Source of the DNA: Flavobacterium panici
GTDB taxonomy: Bacteria > Bacteroidota > Bacteroidia > Flavobacteriales > Flavobacteriaceae
Assembly (NCBI RefSeq): GCF_903819335.1
Contig: NZ_CAIJDE010000064.1
Location: 100,475 to 164,474 of the forward strand
Direction of reading: 5' to 3'
Length of the DNA: 64,000 bases
Shown here: piece by piece, positions 9,495-17,353 of the stretch
Layout: the number at the start of each line of letters is the position of its first letter
Numbering within the stretch: position 1 is the first letter of the stretch
The notes under the pieces: model-generated
Databases searched by the model: none
Told to the model about the DNA's origin: nothing
Seen by the model: only the letters and a program-made list of their open reading frames with translations
Position numbers and translations under genes: made by a program

Positions 9495-10990
9495 TTTTTA
9501 CTTTTTTTTTGTTGATCAAATGACGTTAACATTTCGCTCAAATTTATCTTTTTATTTATCTTGTAAAAACTAAAACCAAAAGAAATTAAAATCATCAATG
9601 CAAACAAACCATTTTTTAAAACCTCATTTTCGATAAATCGGAATAAAAAAGAAATGATACAAATGATAAAACAAATAAAATATATTTGATAGAAATCTCT
9701 CTCGAAATAAAAATGGTACTGTTTTTGGGTTATGATTTTCAACCCAATGAAATGAAAGAAAAAATAAAGACAAAAACTTATTCCTAGACCTTCCAGTCCA
9801 TAAAAATAATATCCTGAAACATTCATTAGTAAAGATAAAATATTAAAACCAACCTCTGTTTTTATAAGTATTTTAGAATCGCCTTTTGCAATTAAAATAA
9901 ATCCCATTGCCCAGGAAACAGCGCGAAAAAGCATTCCTAAAATCCCAATGCAGATCATGGGTAAAATAGCTTCAAACTTTAAGGTATAAAGCAGCTTAAC
10001 GATAATTGGACTGAAAGCAAGAAACAAAACAATAATAGGCGTTATAATCAAAACCGAAATAAAAGCCTGCTGCTGTACGCTTATTCTAACTTTATCATTA
10101 TCAGAATTTATAGAAGCTAGTTTCGGGAAATAATCGGTACTCATAACCGTAAAAATAATTCCCACATAAGAGTTTAATAACGTAAATCCGGCGTTGTAAA
10201 ATCCTACTTGTTCCAAGCCTCCGGTTTTTCCAATATAAATTTGAATTAGATAAGCTGTCAAAAGCGTTAAAACACTGCTTATGGTAAGCATAAAACCTAA
10301 TTTTACAATTGATTTTCCTTCGGTTACAAAGACTTCTTTTGTAATTTCTCCTTTCTTACTTTCAACTCGTACTTTATTTGAATAATAAAAAGAAAAAATC
10401 AATGAAGTTACAGATGCAAGCAAAATGGTTGGAATTATAGCATCGATTTTAAAATAAATATAGAGCGGAATTGAAAACAATAATCCGAATAAATTTCCAT
10501 AAAAATTGGCTTTCGCCAAAAACTTCAAATGTCTTAAACCTTGCAAAACAGCCAATTGTCCAGAAGATAATTGTTTGAATAAAATAGTAAGCGAAAGAAA
10601 TACAAACGAATACGTTTGGCTGGAATCTCCAAAAGTCAGAATACTCAAAGCTTTTGAGAAAATTAAAGTCAGAACCATTCCTAATATTCCGGTAAAAAAA
10701 ATAATTCTTTTTACAATCCGAATCGTTATCGAAACCATTCGAATATCGTCTTTATTGAAATTTTCTGAAATACTTTTGACAGCGCTGGTTTCGATTCCCA
10801 GTCCCGAAACACTGCTTAACACATTCAAAGTAGAATTTAGTAAAGCTATAATTCCCATTCCGGCCGGACCTATAAAAACGGCAATTAATTTGGTGCGGAT
10901 TATTGAAATTAAAATCGAAAAAAACTGAACACCTCCAAAAAGTGAAGTTGTTTTTAAAATCTGTTGATATGATTTTTTGCTATCAGTCAC
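9491..10990 (-). CDS. Polysaccharide flippase (Wzx/MATE-like)
   Basis: 499 residues with about 14 hydrophobic segments spread over its whole length, beginning TTSLFGGVQFFSILISIIRTK, the N-terminal signature of Wzx/RfbX-type O-antigen flippases. Such proteins move undecaprenyl-linked oligosaccharide to the periplasmic face. Its position between the aminotransferase (4-bp gap) and the acyltransferase (4-bp overlap) supports a role in exporting this glycan unit. No Wzy-like polymerase was recognised in the window. Confidence 0.87.
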   Translation of the reverse strand: MTDSKKSYQQILKTTSLFGGVQFFSILISIIRTKLIAVFIGPAGMGIIALLNSTLNVLSSVSGLGIETSAVKSISENFNKDDIRMVSITIRIVKRIIFFTGILGMVLTLIFSKALSILTFGDSSQTYSFVFLSLTILFKQLSSGQLAVLQGLRHLKFLAKANFYGNLFGLLFSIPLYIYFKIDAIIPTILLASVTSLIFSFYYSNKVRVESKKGEITKEVFVTEGKSIVKLGFMLTISSVLTLLTAYLIQIYIGKTGGLEQVGFYNAGFTLLNSYVGIIFTVMSTDYFPKLASINSDNDKVRISVQQQAFISVLIITPIIVLFLAFSPIIVKLLYTLKFEAILPMICIGILGMLFRAVSWAMGFILIAKGDSKILIKTEVGFNILSLLMNVSGYYFYGLEGLGISFCLYFFFHFIGLKIITQKQYHFYFERDFYQIYFICFIICIISFLFRFIENEVLKNGLFALMILISFGFSFYKINKKINLSEMLTSFDQQKKSKK

Positions 10991-10993
10991 GAA

Positions 10994-12133
10994 TTAATAC
11001 TGATTTAGAATTTCGATAATATAATTTACTTCCGTTTCTGTCAAAACAGGACTCATTGGTAAACTTAAAACTTCATTGTGAATCTTTTCCGTAATAGGAA
11101 ATGATAAATTATTCCAGTCTGGAAATGCGTTTTGTTTATGCGGCGGTAACGGATAATGAATTACGGTTTGAATATTATTTTCGGTCAAATACTGCTGTAA
11201 ATGATCTCTGTTTTTAGTTCTTATAACAAATAAATGAAAAACATGATTGTTTGAAAAATCCCAAAACGGCAATTTAATTTTATCATTTTTAATTTCTGCT
11301 AAATAACGTTTTGCAACTGTTCTTCGCTTTTCATTATCAGCATCTAAATTGGGCAGTTTTACGTTTAAAAATGCGGCTTGTAATTCATCCAATCGTGAAT
11401 TTACGCCAATATATTCGTTATAATATTTTTTCTCAGAACCGTAATTGCGAAGCGAAAATAGCACTTTTGCTAATTCAGGATCGTTGGTTGTAATTGCACC
11501 GCCATCGCCTAGACAGCCTAAGTTTTTTCCTGGGTAAAAGCTGTGTGCCGACGCTCCTAAATGCTCTTCGACTTCGCTCAGAGTGACATCTTTATAATTT
11601 GGAATTTGGGTTTTAGAATTTTGGAATTTTGAAACTCCGTGTGATTGTGCTGCATCTTCTACAACAATAAGATTATGTTCTTCTGCAATCTCGTTTATTT
11701 TATCCATTTCGGCTAGTTGTCCGTAAAGATGAACCGCTAAAATGGCTTTTGTTTTTGAGGTAATTTTTTCGGGAATTAAATCAGGATTGATGTTGTAGGT
11801 TTCTAATTTTGGTTCAACTAAAACGGGAACTAAATCGGCTTGTAAAATGGCTAGAATACTGGCAATATAAGTATTAGCAGGAACAATAACTTCATCACCT
11901 TTTTTGAGTTTTCCGAGTTCAATATAGCCTTTAAAAATCAAAACCAAAGCATCAAAACCATTCCCTACTCCAATGCAATATTTAGTTTGGCAATATTCGG
12001 CAAAAGCTTTTTCGAAGTTTTCAGTTTCTTTTCCTAAAATGTACCAGCCATTGTCTAAAACCAATTTCAGTTTCTCCTGAAAAGCGGTTTCATACGGTTC
12101 ATTAATTTTTTTTAGATCTAGAAACGGTATCAT
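10994..12133 (-). CDS. DegT/DnrJ/EryC1-type sugar aminotransferase (FdtB-like)
   Basis: 379 residues of PLP fold type I. N-terminal MIPFLDLKKINEPYE is the DegT start; VVEDAAQSHG (about 157-166) supplies the PLP Asp and Gln, and SFYPGKNLGCLGDGGAI holds the Schiff-base Lys203. Similarity to FdtB/QdtB fits amination of dTDP-3-oxo-6-deoxyhexose made by the FdtA-type protein at 5964-6386. Odd feature: residues about 169-192, between the PLP Asp and Lys, are encoded by a dispersed intergenic repeat (11558-11636) and look like an insertion relative to the family. The flanking catalytic motifs are intact and the frame is open. Confidence 0.87.
   Translation of the reverse strand: MIPFLDLKKINEPYETAFQEKLKLVLDNGWYILGKETENFEKAFAEYCQTKYCIGVGNGFDALVLIFKGYIELGKLKKGDEVIVPANTYIASILAILQADLVPVLVEPKLETYNINPDLIPEKITSKTKAILAVHLYGQLAEMDKINEIAEEHNLIVVEDAAQSHGVSKFQNSKTQIPNYKDVTLSEVEEHLGASAHSFYPGKNLGCLGDGGAITTNDPELAKVLFSLRNYGSEKKYYNEYIGVNSRLDELQAAFLNVKLPNLDADNEKRRTVAKRYLAEIKNDKIKLPFWDFSNNHVFHLFVIRTKNRDHLQQYLTENNIQTVIHYPLPPHKQNAFPDWNNLSFPITEKIHNEVLSLPMSPVLTETEVNYIIEILNQY
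11560..11636. repeat. Dispersed intergenic repeat inside the aminotransferase gene
   Basis: 11560-11588 is 29 bp identical to 49502-49530, an intergenic copy, and both copies continue into a GGAATTTGG...GGAATTTT tract after a short spacer. The CTTCGACTTCGCTCAG core also occurs intergenically at 23808-23825, 42841-42888, 48700-48715 and 49436-49446. Here it is read in frame as QNSKTQIPNYKDVTLSEVEE within the enzyme. Confidence 0.85.
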
Positions 12134-13080
12134 TTTATATCCAATTTATAAAAATCCTGATTGTAAACTGCACAGCCTAATTCTTCTTTCTGCTTTAAAA
12201 GACCAGAATGATAGCCGGATTCATTTTGTTCATTTACAATTCCCATATCAAAAAAATGTTTTCCTTTTCGTTTGTATCGGTGGATCAAATTAATGAATAA
12301 AAAATCTAACGCACGCGTTTCTTCTCCTTTTTTAGAAGTGGCGCCATATTGTGATTTTACAACATTTTGGGTTTCAAAAATGGTTATTCCAGCAATAATT
12401 TCATCATTTTGATAAACTGAAAATTGTTTGATGTTTTTGGGAAACCGTTCTTTTAAAAGTGCTATTTCTTCTTTTGAATGAACGGGTTTTTCATTAAACT
12501 TTTCTAATAATCTCGGTTCTAAAACTTGATTCCAAAACGATTTAAAATCTTCTTCTTCAATAATATCCAAATCTAGATTTTCAATTCTTCTAAAATGTTT
12601 TAATTTACTTTTTGAAATTTTTAGAGGTGAATTTAAATTGGCTGCCAAATTCATTTCTTTTCGTTCTAAAACTGCTCCTCTTTTAAATAAAAAAAAGTCA
12701 AGTTCCTGATTTCCTTCCGGAAAATAAAAAACGGGAATGGGTTTGTAATAAAAAGTTACAATCGCGTTTTCTTTCAAAAATAATAAAACCGAATCCAGAA
12801 TTGATTCCGTTTTTTCGGCATTTAATTTAGACGAAAAAACCAATCCTCCATAAGTAAGTCCCTGATGCGAATAAATGGAGTTTTCTTTTTTATTGGCTGG
12901 CAGAATGGCTTTTAGCTTTTCTTCTTCAAAAATTAAAAGGGAAAAATCTTCAAACCGATCTTTATGATATTCCATAAAATCACGATGAAATAAAAACGTT
13001 GCATTTTTGGCCTGAACAATAAAGTCATTCCACAATTTGTAATCGTTTTGATCGTATTTTTTTACGGTGTATTTATTCAT
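12130..13080 (-). CDS. FemAB/GNAT-like acyltransferase of the glycan locus
   Basis: 316 residues. The preferred start is the ATG at 13080 (MNKYTVKKYDQNDYKLW); the frame is open to 13113, but the extra residues are read from the flanking GCCACGAATTTCACG repeat. The N-terminal half resembles the first GNAT-like lobe of FemAB/peptidoglycan-bridge proteins (WNDFIVQAKNATFLFHRDFMEYH), and the second lobe includes FSVYQNDEIIAGITIFE and a C-terminal KHFFDMGIVNEQ. It overlaps the FdtB-like gene by 4 bp and lies first in the operon. It may N-acylate the amino sugar in place of the hexapeptide FdtC; that is inference. Confidence 0.7.
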   Translation of the reverse strand: MNKYTVKKYDQNDYKLWNDFIVQAKNATFLFHRDFMEYHKDRFEDFSLLIFEEEKLKAILPANKKENSIYSHQGLTYGGLVFSSKLNAEKTESILDSVLLFLKENAIVTFYYKPIPVFYFPEGNQELDFFLFKRGAVLERKEMNLAANLNSPLKISKSKLKHFRRIENLDLDIIEEEDFKSFWNQVLEPRLLEKFNEKPVHSKEEIALLKERFPKNIKQFSVYQNDEIIAGITIFETQNVVKSQYGATSKKGEETRALDFLFINLIHRYKRKGKHFFDMGIVNEQNESGYHSGLLKQKEELGCAVYNQDFYKLDIK

Positions 13081-13099
13081 TTTTGGTGTTTGTTCTTTT

Positions 13100-13188
13100 G
13101 CCACGAATTTCACGAATTTTCACGAATAAAAGCCGCTTAATGAAATTTAATACAAAAGAAATTAGTGAAAATTAGTGTAATTCGTGGC
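13100..13188. repeat. GCCACGAATTTCACGAATTTTCACG inverted repeat
   Basis: Arms at 13100-13127 and 13161-13188 are inverted copies (GCCACGAATT... versus ...AATTCGTGGC) with few mismatches and a 33-bp loop. The same word family recurs at 22735-22813, 55970-55998 and 56186-56216. It lies upstream of the glycan operon start and downstream of the TRIC-type gene. Confidence 0.7.
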
Positions 13189-13202
13189 AAACAAAAAAAT
13201 CT

Positions 13203-13805
13203 TTATTTATGTTCAAAAGCCGGCAGATACCATTTGTATTTTACCGCTAATAAACGAACTGAAATTATTACAACAGAAGTCACAAGGTACAAAACATCAT
13301 CTTCTAAATTTAATTTCTTAAGTCCAAAGAATACGATACCACCAAAAATACAGATTGTTGCGTAGATTTCTCTTCTAAAAATCGTTGGAATTTCGGTACA
13401 CAAAATATCCCGAATTACACCGCCAAAACAAGCTGTCATGGTTCCTAATGCTACACAAATTACAGGATGAAGTCCAGTTGTGATTCCTTTTTCAAGACCA
13501 ATTAAGGTAAAAACCCCTAAACCAATTGTATCAAACAAAAACAGAGAAGTTCTTAGTTTGTCAAACTTTTTTCTGAAAATAATGGCCAGAAAGAAACCTA
13601 AAATAATAACATAAACATATTGAAGATTCATCATCCAGCCTACTGGAGTTCTTCCAATTAAAACATCACGAAGCGTTCCGCCGCCTACAGCGGTAACAAA
13701 TGCAATGATAAAAACCCCAAACGGATCGAGTCTTTTATGCATCGCAGTTAATGCTCCCGACATTGCAAATGCCATTGTGCCAATAATATCTAATAAGTGA
13801 AACAT
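13203..13805 (-). CDS. TRIC-type (UPF0126) cation channel
   Basis: 200 residues with about seven membrane segments arranged as two internal repeats. Each carries the family glycine-rich motif: VGGGTLRDVLIGRTPVGW (about 41-58) and FGGVIRDILCTEIP (about 128-141). These GGxxRD motifs are characteristic of YadS/TRIC prokaryotic channels, which form homotrimeric potassium-permeable pores. A 49-nt gap to the glycan operon holds only repeat sequence, so it is likely monocistronic. Confidence 0.85.
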   Translation of the reverse strand: MFHLLDIIGTMAFAMSGALTAMHKRLDPFGVFIIAFVTAVGGGTLRDVLIGRTPVGWMMNLQYVYVIILGFFLAIIFRKKFDKLRTSLFLFDTIGLGVFTLIGLEKGITTGLHPVICVALGTMTACFGGVIRDILCTEIPTIFRREIYATICIFGGIVFFGLKKLNLEDDVLYLVTSVVIISVRLLAVKYKWYLPAFEHK

Positions 13806-13873
13806 GCTTTAAGGTGCAAAAATTTAAAGGTGCAGAGATACAAAGATTAAATTAATTGCAGCTCCTCAATTTG

Positions 13874-14719
13874 TTATTTTTTTGTATAAATAGGGCTTCT
13901 TTTTAATAAATAGGTAATCGAATCCATCCAGCTGTCTTTTATTGCCAAAAACGGTTTACGAGTTTGCGAATATATTTTTGAAGCATTTTTATACATGTCA
14001 AAATAAACCGTGTAATAGTAGTAAACCTGTGTGCTTGCGGTTGTTGTCGAAACATCGTTGGTTTTAACCTTCTTATTATTGTCACTTACTTTTGCGTCTC
14101 CGCTGCTGTAAGTTGTGGCAGTTGTTCCAGAATTCATGGTATAGGAAACTTTTGCGGCTACAATATTATCAACGCCAAGAATTTTTTCAAGATCTTCAAT
14201 TGGTGTTTCATCAATATTGTTGTGATCAATTCCCGCTTTGTGCAGTAAACTATTTGTAGTTCTTAAATCCTGAACCGTCAGCGGAAAAATATTTGACGAT
14301 TTATCAATCAGTTTATTATAAAGATCATTCTGGGCAAATTTTGCCATGTCTTCTGAGCTTTCCTGTGTATATGAATTTAAATACGGAACCGGAAGTACTG
14401 CAATTGTATTGGGTTTTACCTCTGCTGCAGCAATAACTGCCGAATTAGAAGAAGAATTATTTCCCTGACTTACATCAAAAGTCTGCGAACGCCCGCTAGC
14501 AAAATCGATTCTGGCTATTTGCGAAACATCAAGAGATATTATCAGCGTTTCTCCGGGTAAAGAATATTCAACCGTTTTATCAGATATTTTGCTGATTGTA
14601 CCTTCAATAATCTGATAATCTCTTTTAATAATTTTATCTAATTTTTTTCCGCCTTGAGCAAAAGTAAAAACAGATACAAAAAACAGCAATAATACGGCAG
14701 TTAATTTTTTAATCATCAT
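13874..14719 (-). CDS. Secreted protein of unknown function, CsgG/TolB-like region
   Basis: 281 residues starting with a Sec signal peptide (MMIKKLTAVLLLFFVSVFTFAQGG). Residues about 35-75 (IEGTISKISDKTVEYSLPGE) look like a small beta domain. The segment IAVLPVPYLNSYTQESS...DLYNKLIDKSSNIFPL, followed by ILGVDNIVAAKVSYTM, resembles the CsgG/GNA1162-type pattern in which an N-terminal regulator domain is followed by 'gvD.vv.g.v'. No lipobox is present, so it is probably periplasmic. The function is not known. It is leftward, downstream of the RDD gene. Confidence 0.55.
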   Translation of the reverse strand: MMIKKLTAVLLLFFVSVFTFAQGGKKLDKIIKRDYQIIEGTISKISDKTVEYSLPGETLIISLDVSQIARIDFASGRSQTFDVSQGNNSSSNSAVIAAAEVKPNTIAVLPVPYLNSYTQESSEDMAKFAQNDLYNKLIDKSSNIFPLTVQDLRTTNSLLHKAGIDHNNIDETPIEDLEKILGVDNIVAAKVSYTMNSGTTATTYSSGDAKVSDNNKKVKTNDVSTTTASTQVYYYYTVYFDMYKNASKIYSQTRKPFLAIKDSWMDSITYLLKRSPIYTKK

Positions 14720-14829
14720 ATCATTTAGAATTTAATTTATAATCAGATTTTCCACGTCTGATAAATTTATAAAATTTAAACGGATAATTAACACTAAGAA
14801 ACACAACGAATTAACTCTTTGTCAATTCA

Positions 14830-15573
14830 TTACATATGCTGCGTATAGAAATTGTAATCTTTTAAAATTACCCTGATAAAATCGTTATTATTTCCTGATT
14901 GATTTTTAATTCCGGTTACGCCTTCAATTTTTGCAACCAGTTTATAGATAATTTCATGATCATTTTTAGCCAGCGCACTTTGATATGTTTCTTTAATAAT
15001 TCGCATATCATTATCCGATAATTTAATTACCAAAGGATAAGTCGGCACATAAGCCTCACCAATATCTTCCAGAATGGTATGGCTGATATTAATTTTATTC
15101 TTTAAAGTAATTACGGCTGTTCCCGCTGCCATATCTCCTAATCGCTGTGATTTTTTACTTGAAGCCACAGCAATTAAACCAATGATTCCATTGAATAAAC
15201 TAAAATCAATAATTCTAAAAAACCAACGAATTAGGTAATCGCCAAAACTTGCCTGATAACCATCTATTTTTACGACTTTTATTTTTACTAGTTTTTTCCC
15301 AAAGGATTGTCCTTCAAAAATACTTTCTAAAGTTAACGAGTAAATAATCAGTGGAAAAAACAACACCAAAAATATAGCTCCTCTGGACCATGAATCTAAA
15401 TTTGTCATGAGCTTATCGATGTCCATCCAGTAAAAAAACACCCAAATAATAAAGAATATATACGAAATTTTAATGCCTGCGTCAATGAAATAAGCACCTA
15501 ATCGCTCGCCTACAGAGGCAGCGACAAAATTTATTTTGACATTTTGTGTTGTGTTAATAGATAATTCTGACAT
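14830..15573 (-). CDS. RDD-domain membrane protein
   Basis: 247 residues. GERLGAYFIDAGIKISYIFF (about 22-41) supplies the first RDD helix with the family's R and D residues. GQSFGKKLVKIKVVKIDG and the second half (RLGDMAAGTAVI) give the conserved C-terminal part of the domain, with three membrane segments. The last ~70 residues are soluble. It is divergent from the SpoIIM gene with 20 bp between start codons, matching the frequent RDD-SpoIIM-DUF4129-DUF4350-MoxR-DUF58 association. The role is unknown; it may be transport or envelope stress. Confidence 0.85.
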   Translation of the reverse strand: MSELSINTTQNVKINFVAASVGERLGAYFIDAGIKISYIFFIIWVFFYWMDIDKLMTNLDSWSRGAIFLVLFFPLIIYSLTLESIFEGQSFGKKLVKIKVVKIDGYQASFGDYLIRWFFRIIDFSLFNGIIGLIAVASSKKSQRLGDMAAGTAVITLKNKINISHTILEDIGEAYVPTYPLVIKLSDNDMRIIKETYQSALAKNDHEIIYKLVAKIEGVTGIKNQSGNNNDFIRVILKDYNFYTQHM

Positions 15574-15593
15574 ATTTTATATTTTAGCCCTCA

Positions 15594-16574
15594 ATGAGAG
15601 AAGTTGCCTTTATAAAACAAAATAAAGAAAAATGGCTGGAATTTGAGCTAGCTATTTTCGGTAAAGCTAAGAAAAATCCTGACGAATTAGCTAATTTGTA
15701 CATTCAATTAATGAATGATCTTTCCTATGCGCAAACTTATTACCCTAAAAGTAAGACAGTTATCTATTTAAATCATTTGGCTTCACAAATTTATCAAAAG
15801 ATTTATAAAACGAAGCGAACGGAGAAAAACAGAATTGTAGAGTTTTTTAAAATAGAAGTCCCGCTTTTGCTTTTTGAATACAAAAGATATCTTTTATACG
15901 CTTTTGTACTCTTTTTTGCCACCGTTGCAATGGGAGTTGTTTCTGCACGCTACGATCCAAATTTTGTTCGGTTGATATTAGGCGACGATTATGTCAATAT
16001 GACTTTAGAAAATATCAAGAAAGGAAACCCAATGGCGGTTTACGGCTCTGGATCTAACTGGGGAAGCTTTGTAGGTATTACAATGAACAATCTTTATGTT
16101 GGCGCAAAATGTTATATGTATGGAATTTTTGCAGGAATTGGAACCTTTTTTGTAGCAATGAACAATGGTATTATGCTTGGCTCATTTCAATATTTCTTTT
16201 ACGAGCAAAATGTTTTCTGGAAAAGTGTACGCGGTATCTGGATTCATGGAGCAATGGAAATTTTTGGTATTGTAATTGAAACTGCTGCCGGATTTATTTT
16301 GGGTGCCTCTATCCTGTTCCCTAAAACCTATTCAAGAATTAATTCTTTTAAAATTGGTTTTAAAAACAGTTTTAAAATATTTTTAAGCACTTTCCCTTTT
16401 ACCATTGGCGCAGGTTTTCTTGAAGGATTTATTACGAGATATTCTATCGATATGCCTAACTGGTTAAGCAGTTTTATAATATTATTTACTTTAGCAATAA
16501 TTTCATTTTATTACTTGGTTTACCCTGCTATTGTTTACAAAAAAGTGCATAAATTATCAGCCAAACCGAATTAA
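15594..16574 (+). CDS. Stage II sporulation protein M-like membrane protein
   Basis: 326 residues. The N-terminal ~100 residues are soluble (MREVAFIKQNKEKWLEFE), followed by SpoIIM/DUF95 membrane segments: YKRYLLYAFVLFFATVAMGVV, GTFFVAMNNGIMLGSFQYFF, IHGAMEIFGIVIETAAGFIL (the conserved HGxxE core) and a final hydrophobic pair. The organism need not sporulate: this family is widespread as a membrane partner of MoxR/DUF58 clusters. It is the first gene of a rightward run ending with the DUF58 gene at 21144. Confidence 0.87.
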   Translation: MREVAFIKQNKEKWLEFELAIFGKAKKNPDELANLYIQLMNDLSYAQTYYPKSKTVIYLNHLASQIYQKIYKTKRTEKNRIVEFFKIEVPLLLFEYKRYLLYAFVLFFATVAMGVVSARYDPNFVRLILGDDYVNMTLENIKKGNPMAVYGSGSNWGSFVGITMNNLYVGAKCYMYGIFAGIGTFFVAMNNGIMLGSFQYFFYEQNVFWKSVRGIWIHGAMEIFGIVIETAAGFILGASILFPKTYSRINSFKIGFKNSFKIFLSTFPFTIGAGFLEGFITRYSIDMPNWLSSFIILFTLAIISFYYLVYPAIVYKKVHKLSAKPN

Positions 16575-16585
16575 TTAAACCAGTA

Positions 16586-17353
16586 ATGAATAAAATTTTA
16601 TTTATTTTATCTTTTTTCCTTTTCTGCAGTGTTTCGAATGCGCAGGATTCTTTGGTGACGGAAGATCCTCCAAAAATTGCTTCGATAAAATACTCTGAAA
16701 AAGATATTCAAATTGATTCAGACTCAATTGAAAGCAAGACTTTTTCAAAAAATTATCAGAAAAAATATACCGATCCAGATTTTGTTTACGAACATAAAGC
16801 TCCGGAAAAAAGTCTTTGGGATCGTTTTAAAGACTGGCTTGCCAGTATTTTTAGAAGTCTGTTTTCGTTTAGCACAACCGAAGCTTCTTTAAACTTTGTA
16901 GGTATATTGATCAGGGTTATTTTGACGTTAGGAGTTATTTTGATGATTTATTTAATCGTTAAAGCAATTATTAATAAAGAAGGACAATGGATTTTTGGCA
17001 AAAATTCTAATAAAAGAACTGTTTATTATTCTGATATCGAGAAAAACATTCACCTTTTAGATTTCGAAAAACTAATCAAAGAAAGCCTTGAATCTGGTGA
17101 AAAACGTGCTGCAATTCGATACTATTATCTTTGGCTTTTAAAAATAATGGCCCAGAATAATTATATCGAATGGGATATCGAAAAAACAAATTCCGATTAT
17201 TTATATGAGCTTCAAAGACCTGCTCATAGAGAAGAATTTACATATTTGTCATATCTCTACAATTACATTTGGTATGGTGAATTTGAAATTGATGAAACCA
17301 CTTTCAACAAGGCACAGAGTAGATTTAAGAATGCAATAAAAACCTTTAGTTAA
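16586..17353 (+). CDS. DUF4129-domain membrane protein
   Basis: 255 residues. It has a cleavable signal (MNKILFILSFFLFCSVSNAQD), a periplasmic segment, a membrane helix (LNFVGILIRVILTLGVILMI, about 103-122) and a cytoplasmic C-domain. ALRYYYLWLLK-like residues (IRYYYLWLLKIMAQNN) and FTYLSYLYNYIWYGEF match DUF4129, which in other clusters sits at the C-terminus of transglutaminase-like proteins. It is 11 nt after the SpoIIM gene and abuts the next gene: its stop (TTAATGA) overlaps the ATG of the DUF4350 gene. Confidence 0.82.
   Translation: MNKILFILSFFLFCSVSNAQDSLVTEDPPKIASIKYSEKDIQIDSDSIESKTFSKNYQKKYTDPDFVYEHKAPEKSLWDRFKDWLASIFRSLFSFSTTEASLNFVGILIRVILTLGVILMIYLIVKAIINKEGQWIFGKNSNKRTVYYSDIEKNIHLLDFEKLIKESLESGEKRAAIRYYYLWLLKIMAQNNYIEWDIEKTNSDYLYELQRPAHREEFTYLSYLYNYIWYGEFEIDETTFNKAQSRFKNAIKTFS

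Noticed and set aside
10506..10928. A 140-codon frame on the plus strand
   Set aside because: It is antisense to the flippase gene and has no domain; the flippase is clearly the real gene.
13081..13113. Upstream start for the FemAB-like gene giving 11 extra residues
   Set aside because: The extra codons come from the GCCACGAATTTCACG repeat and lack family similarity; the ATG at 13080 is preferred.
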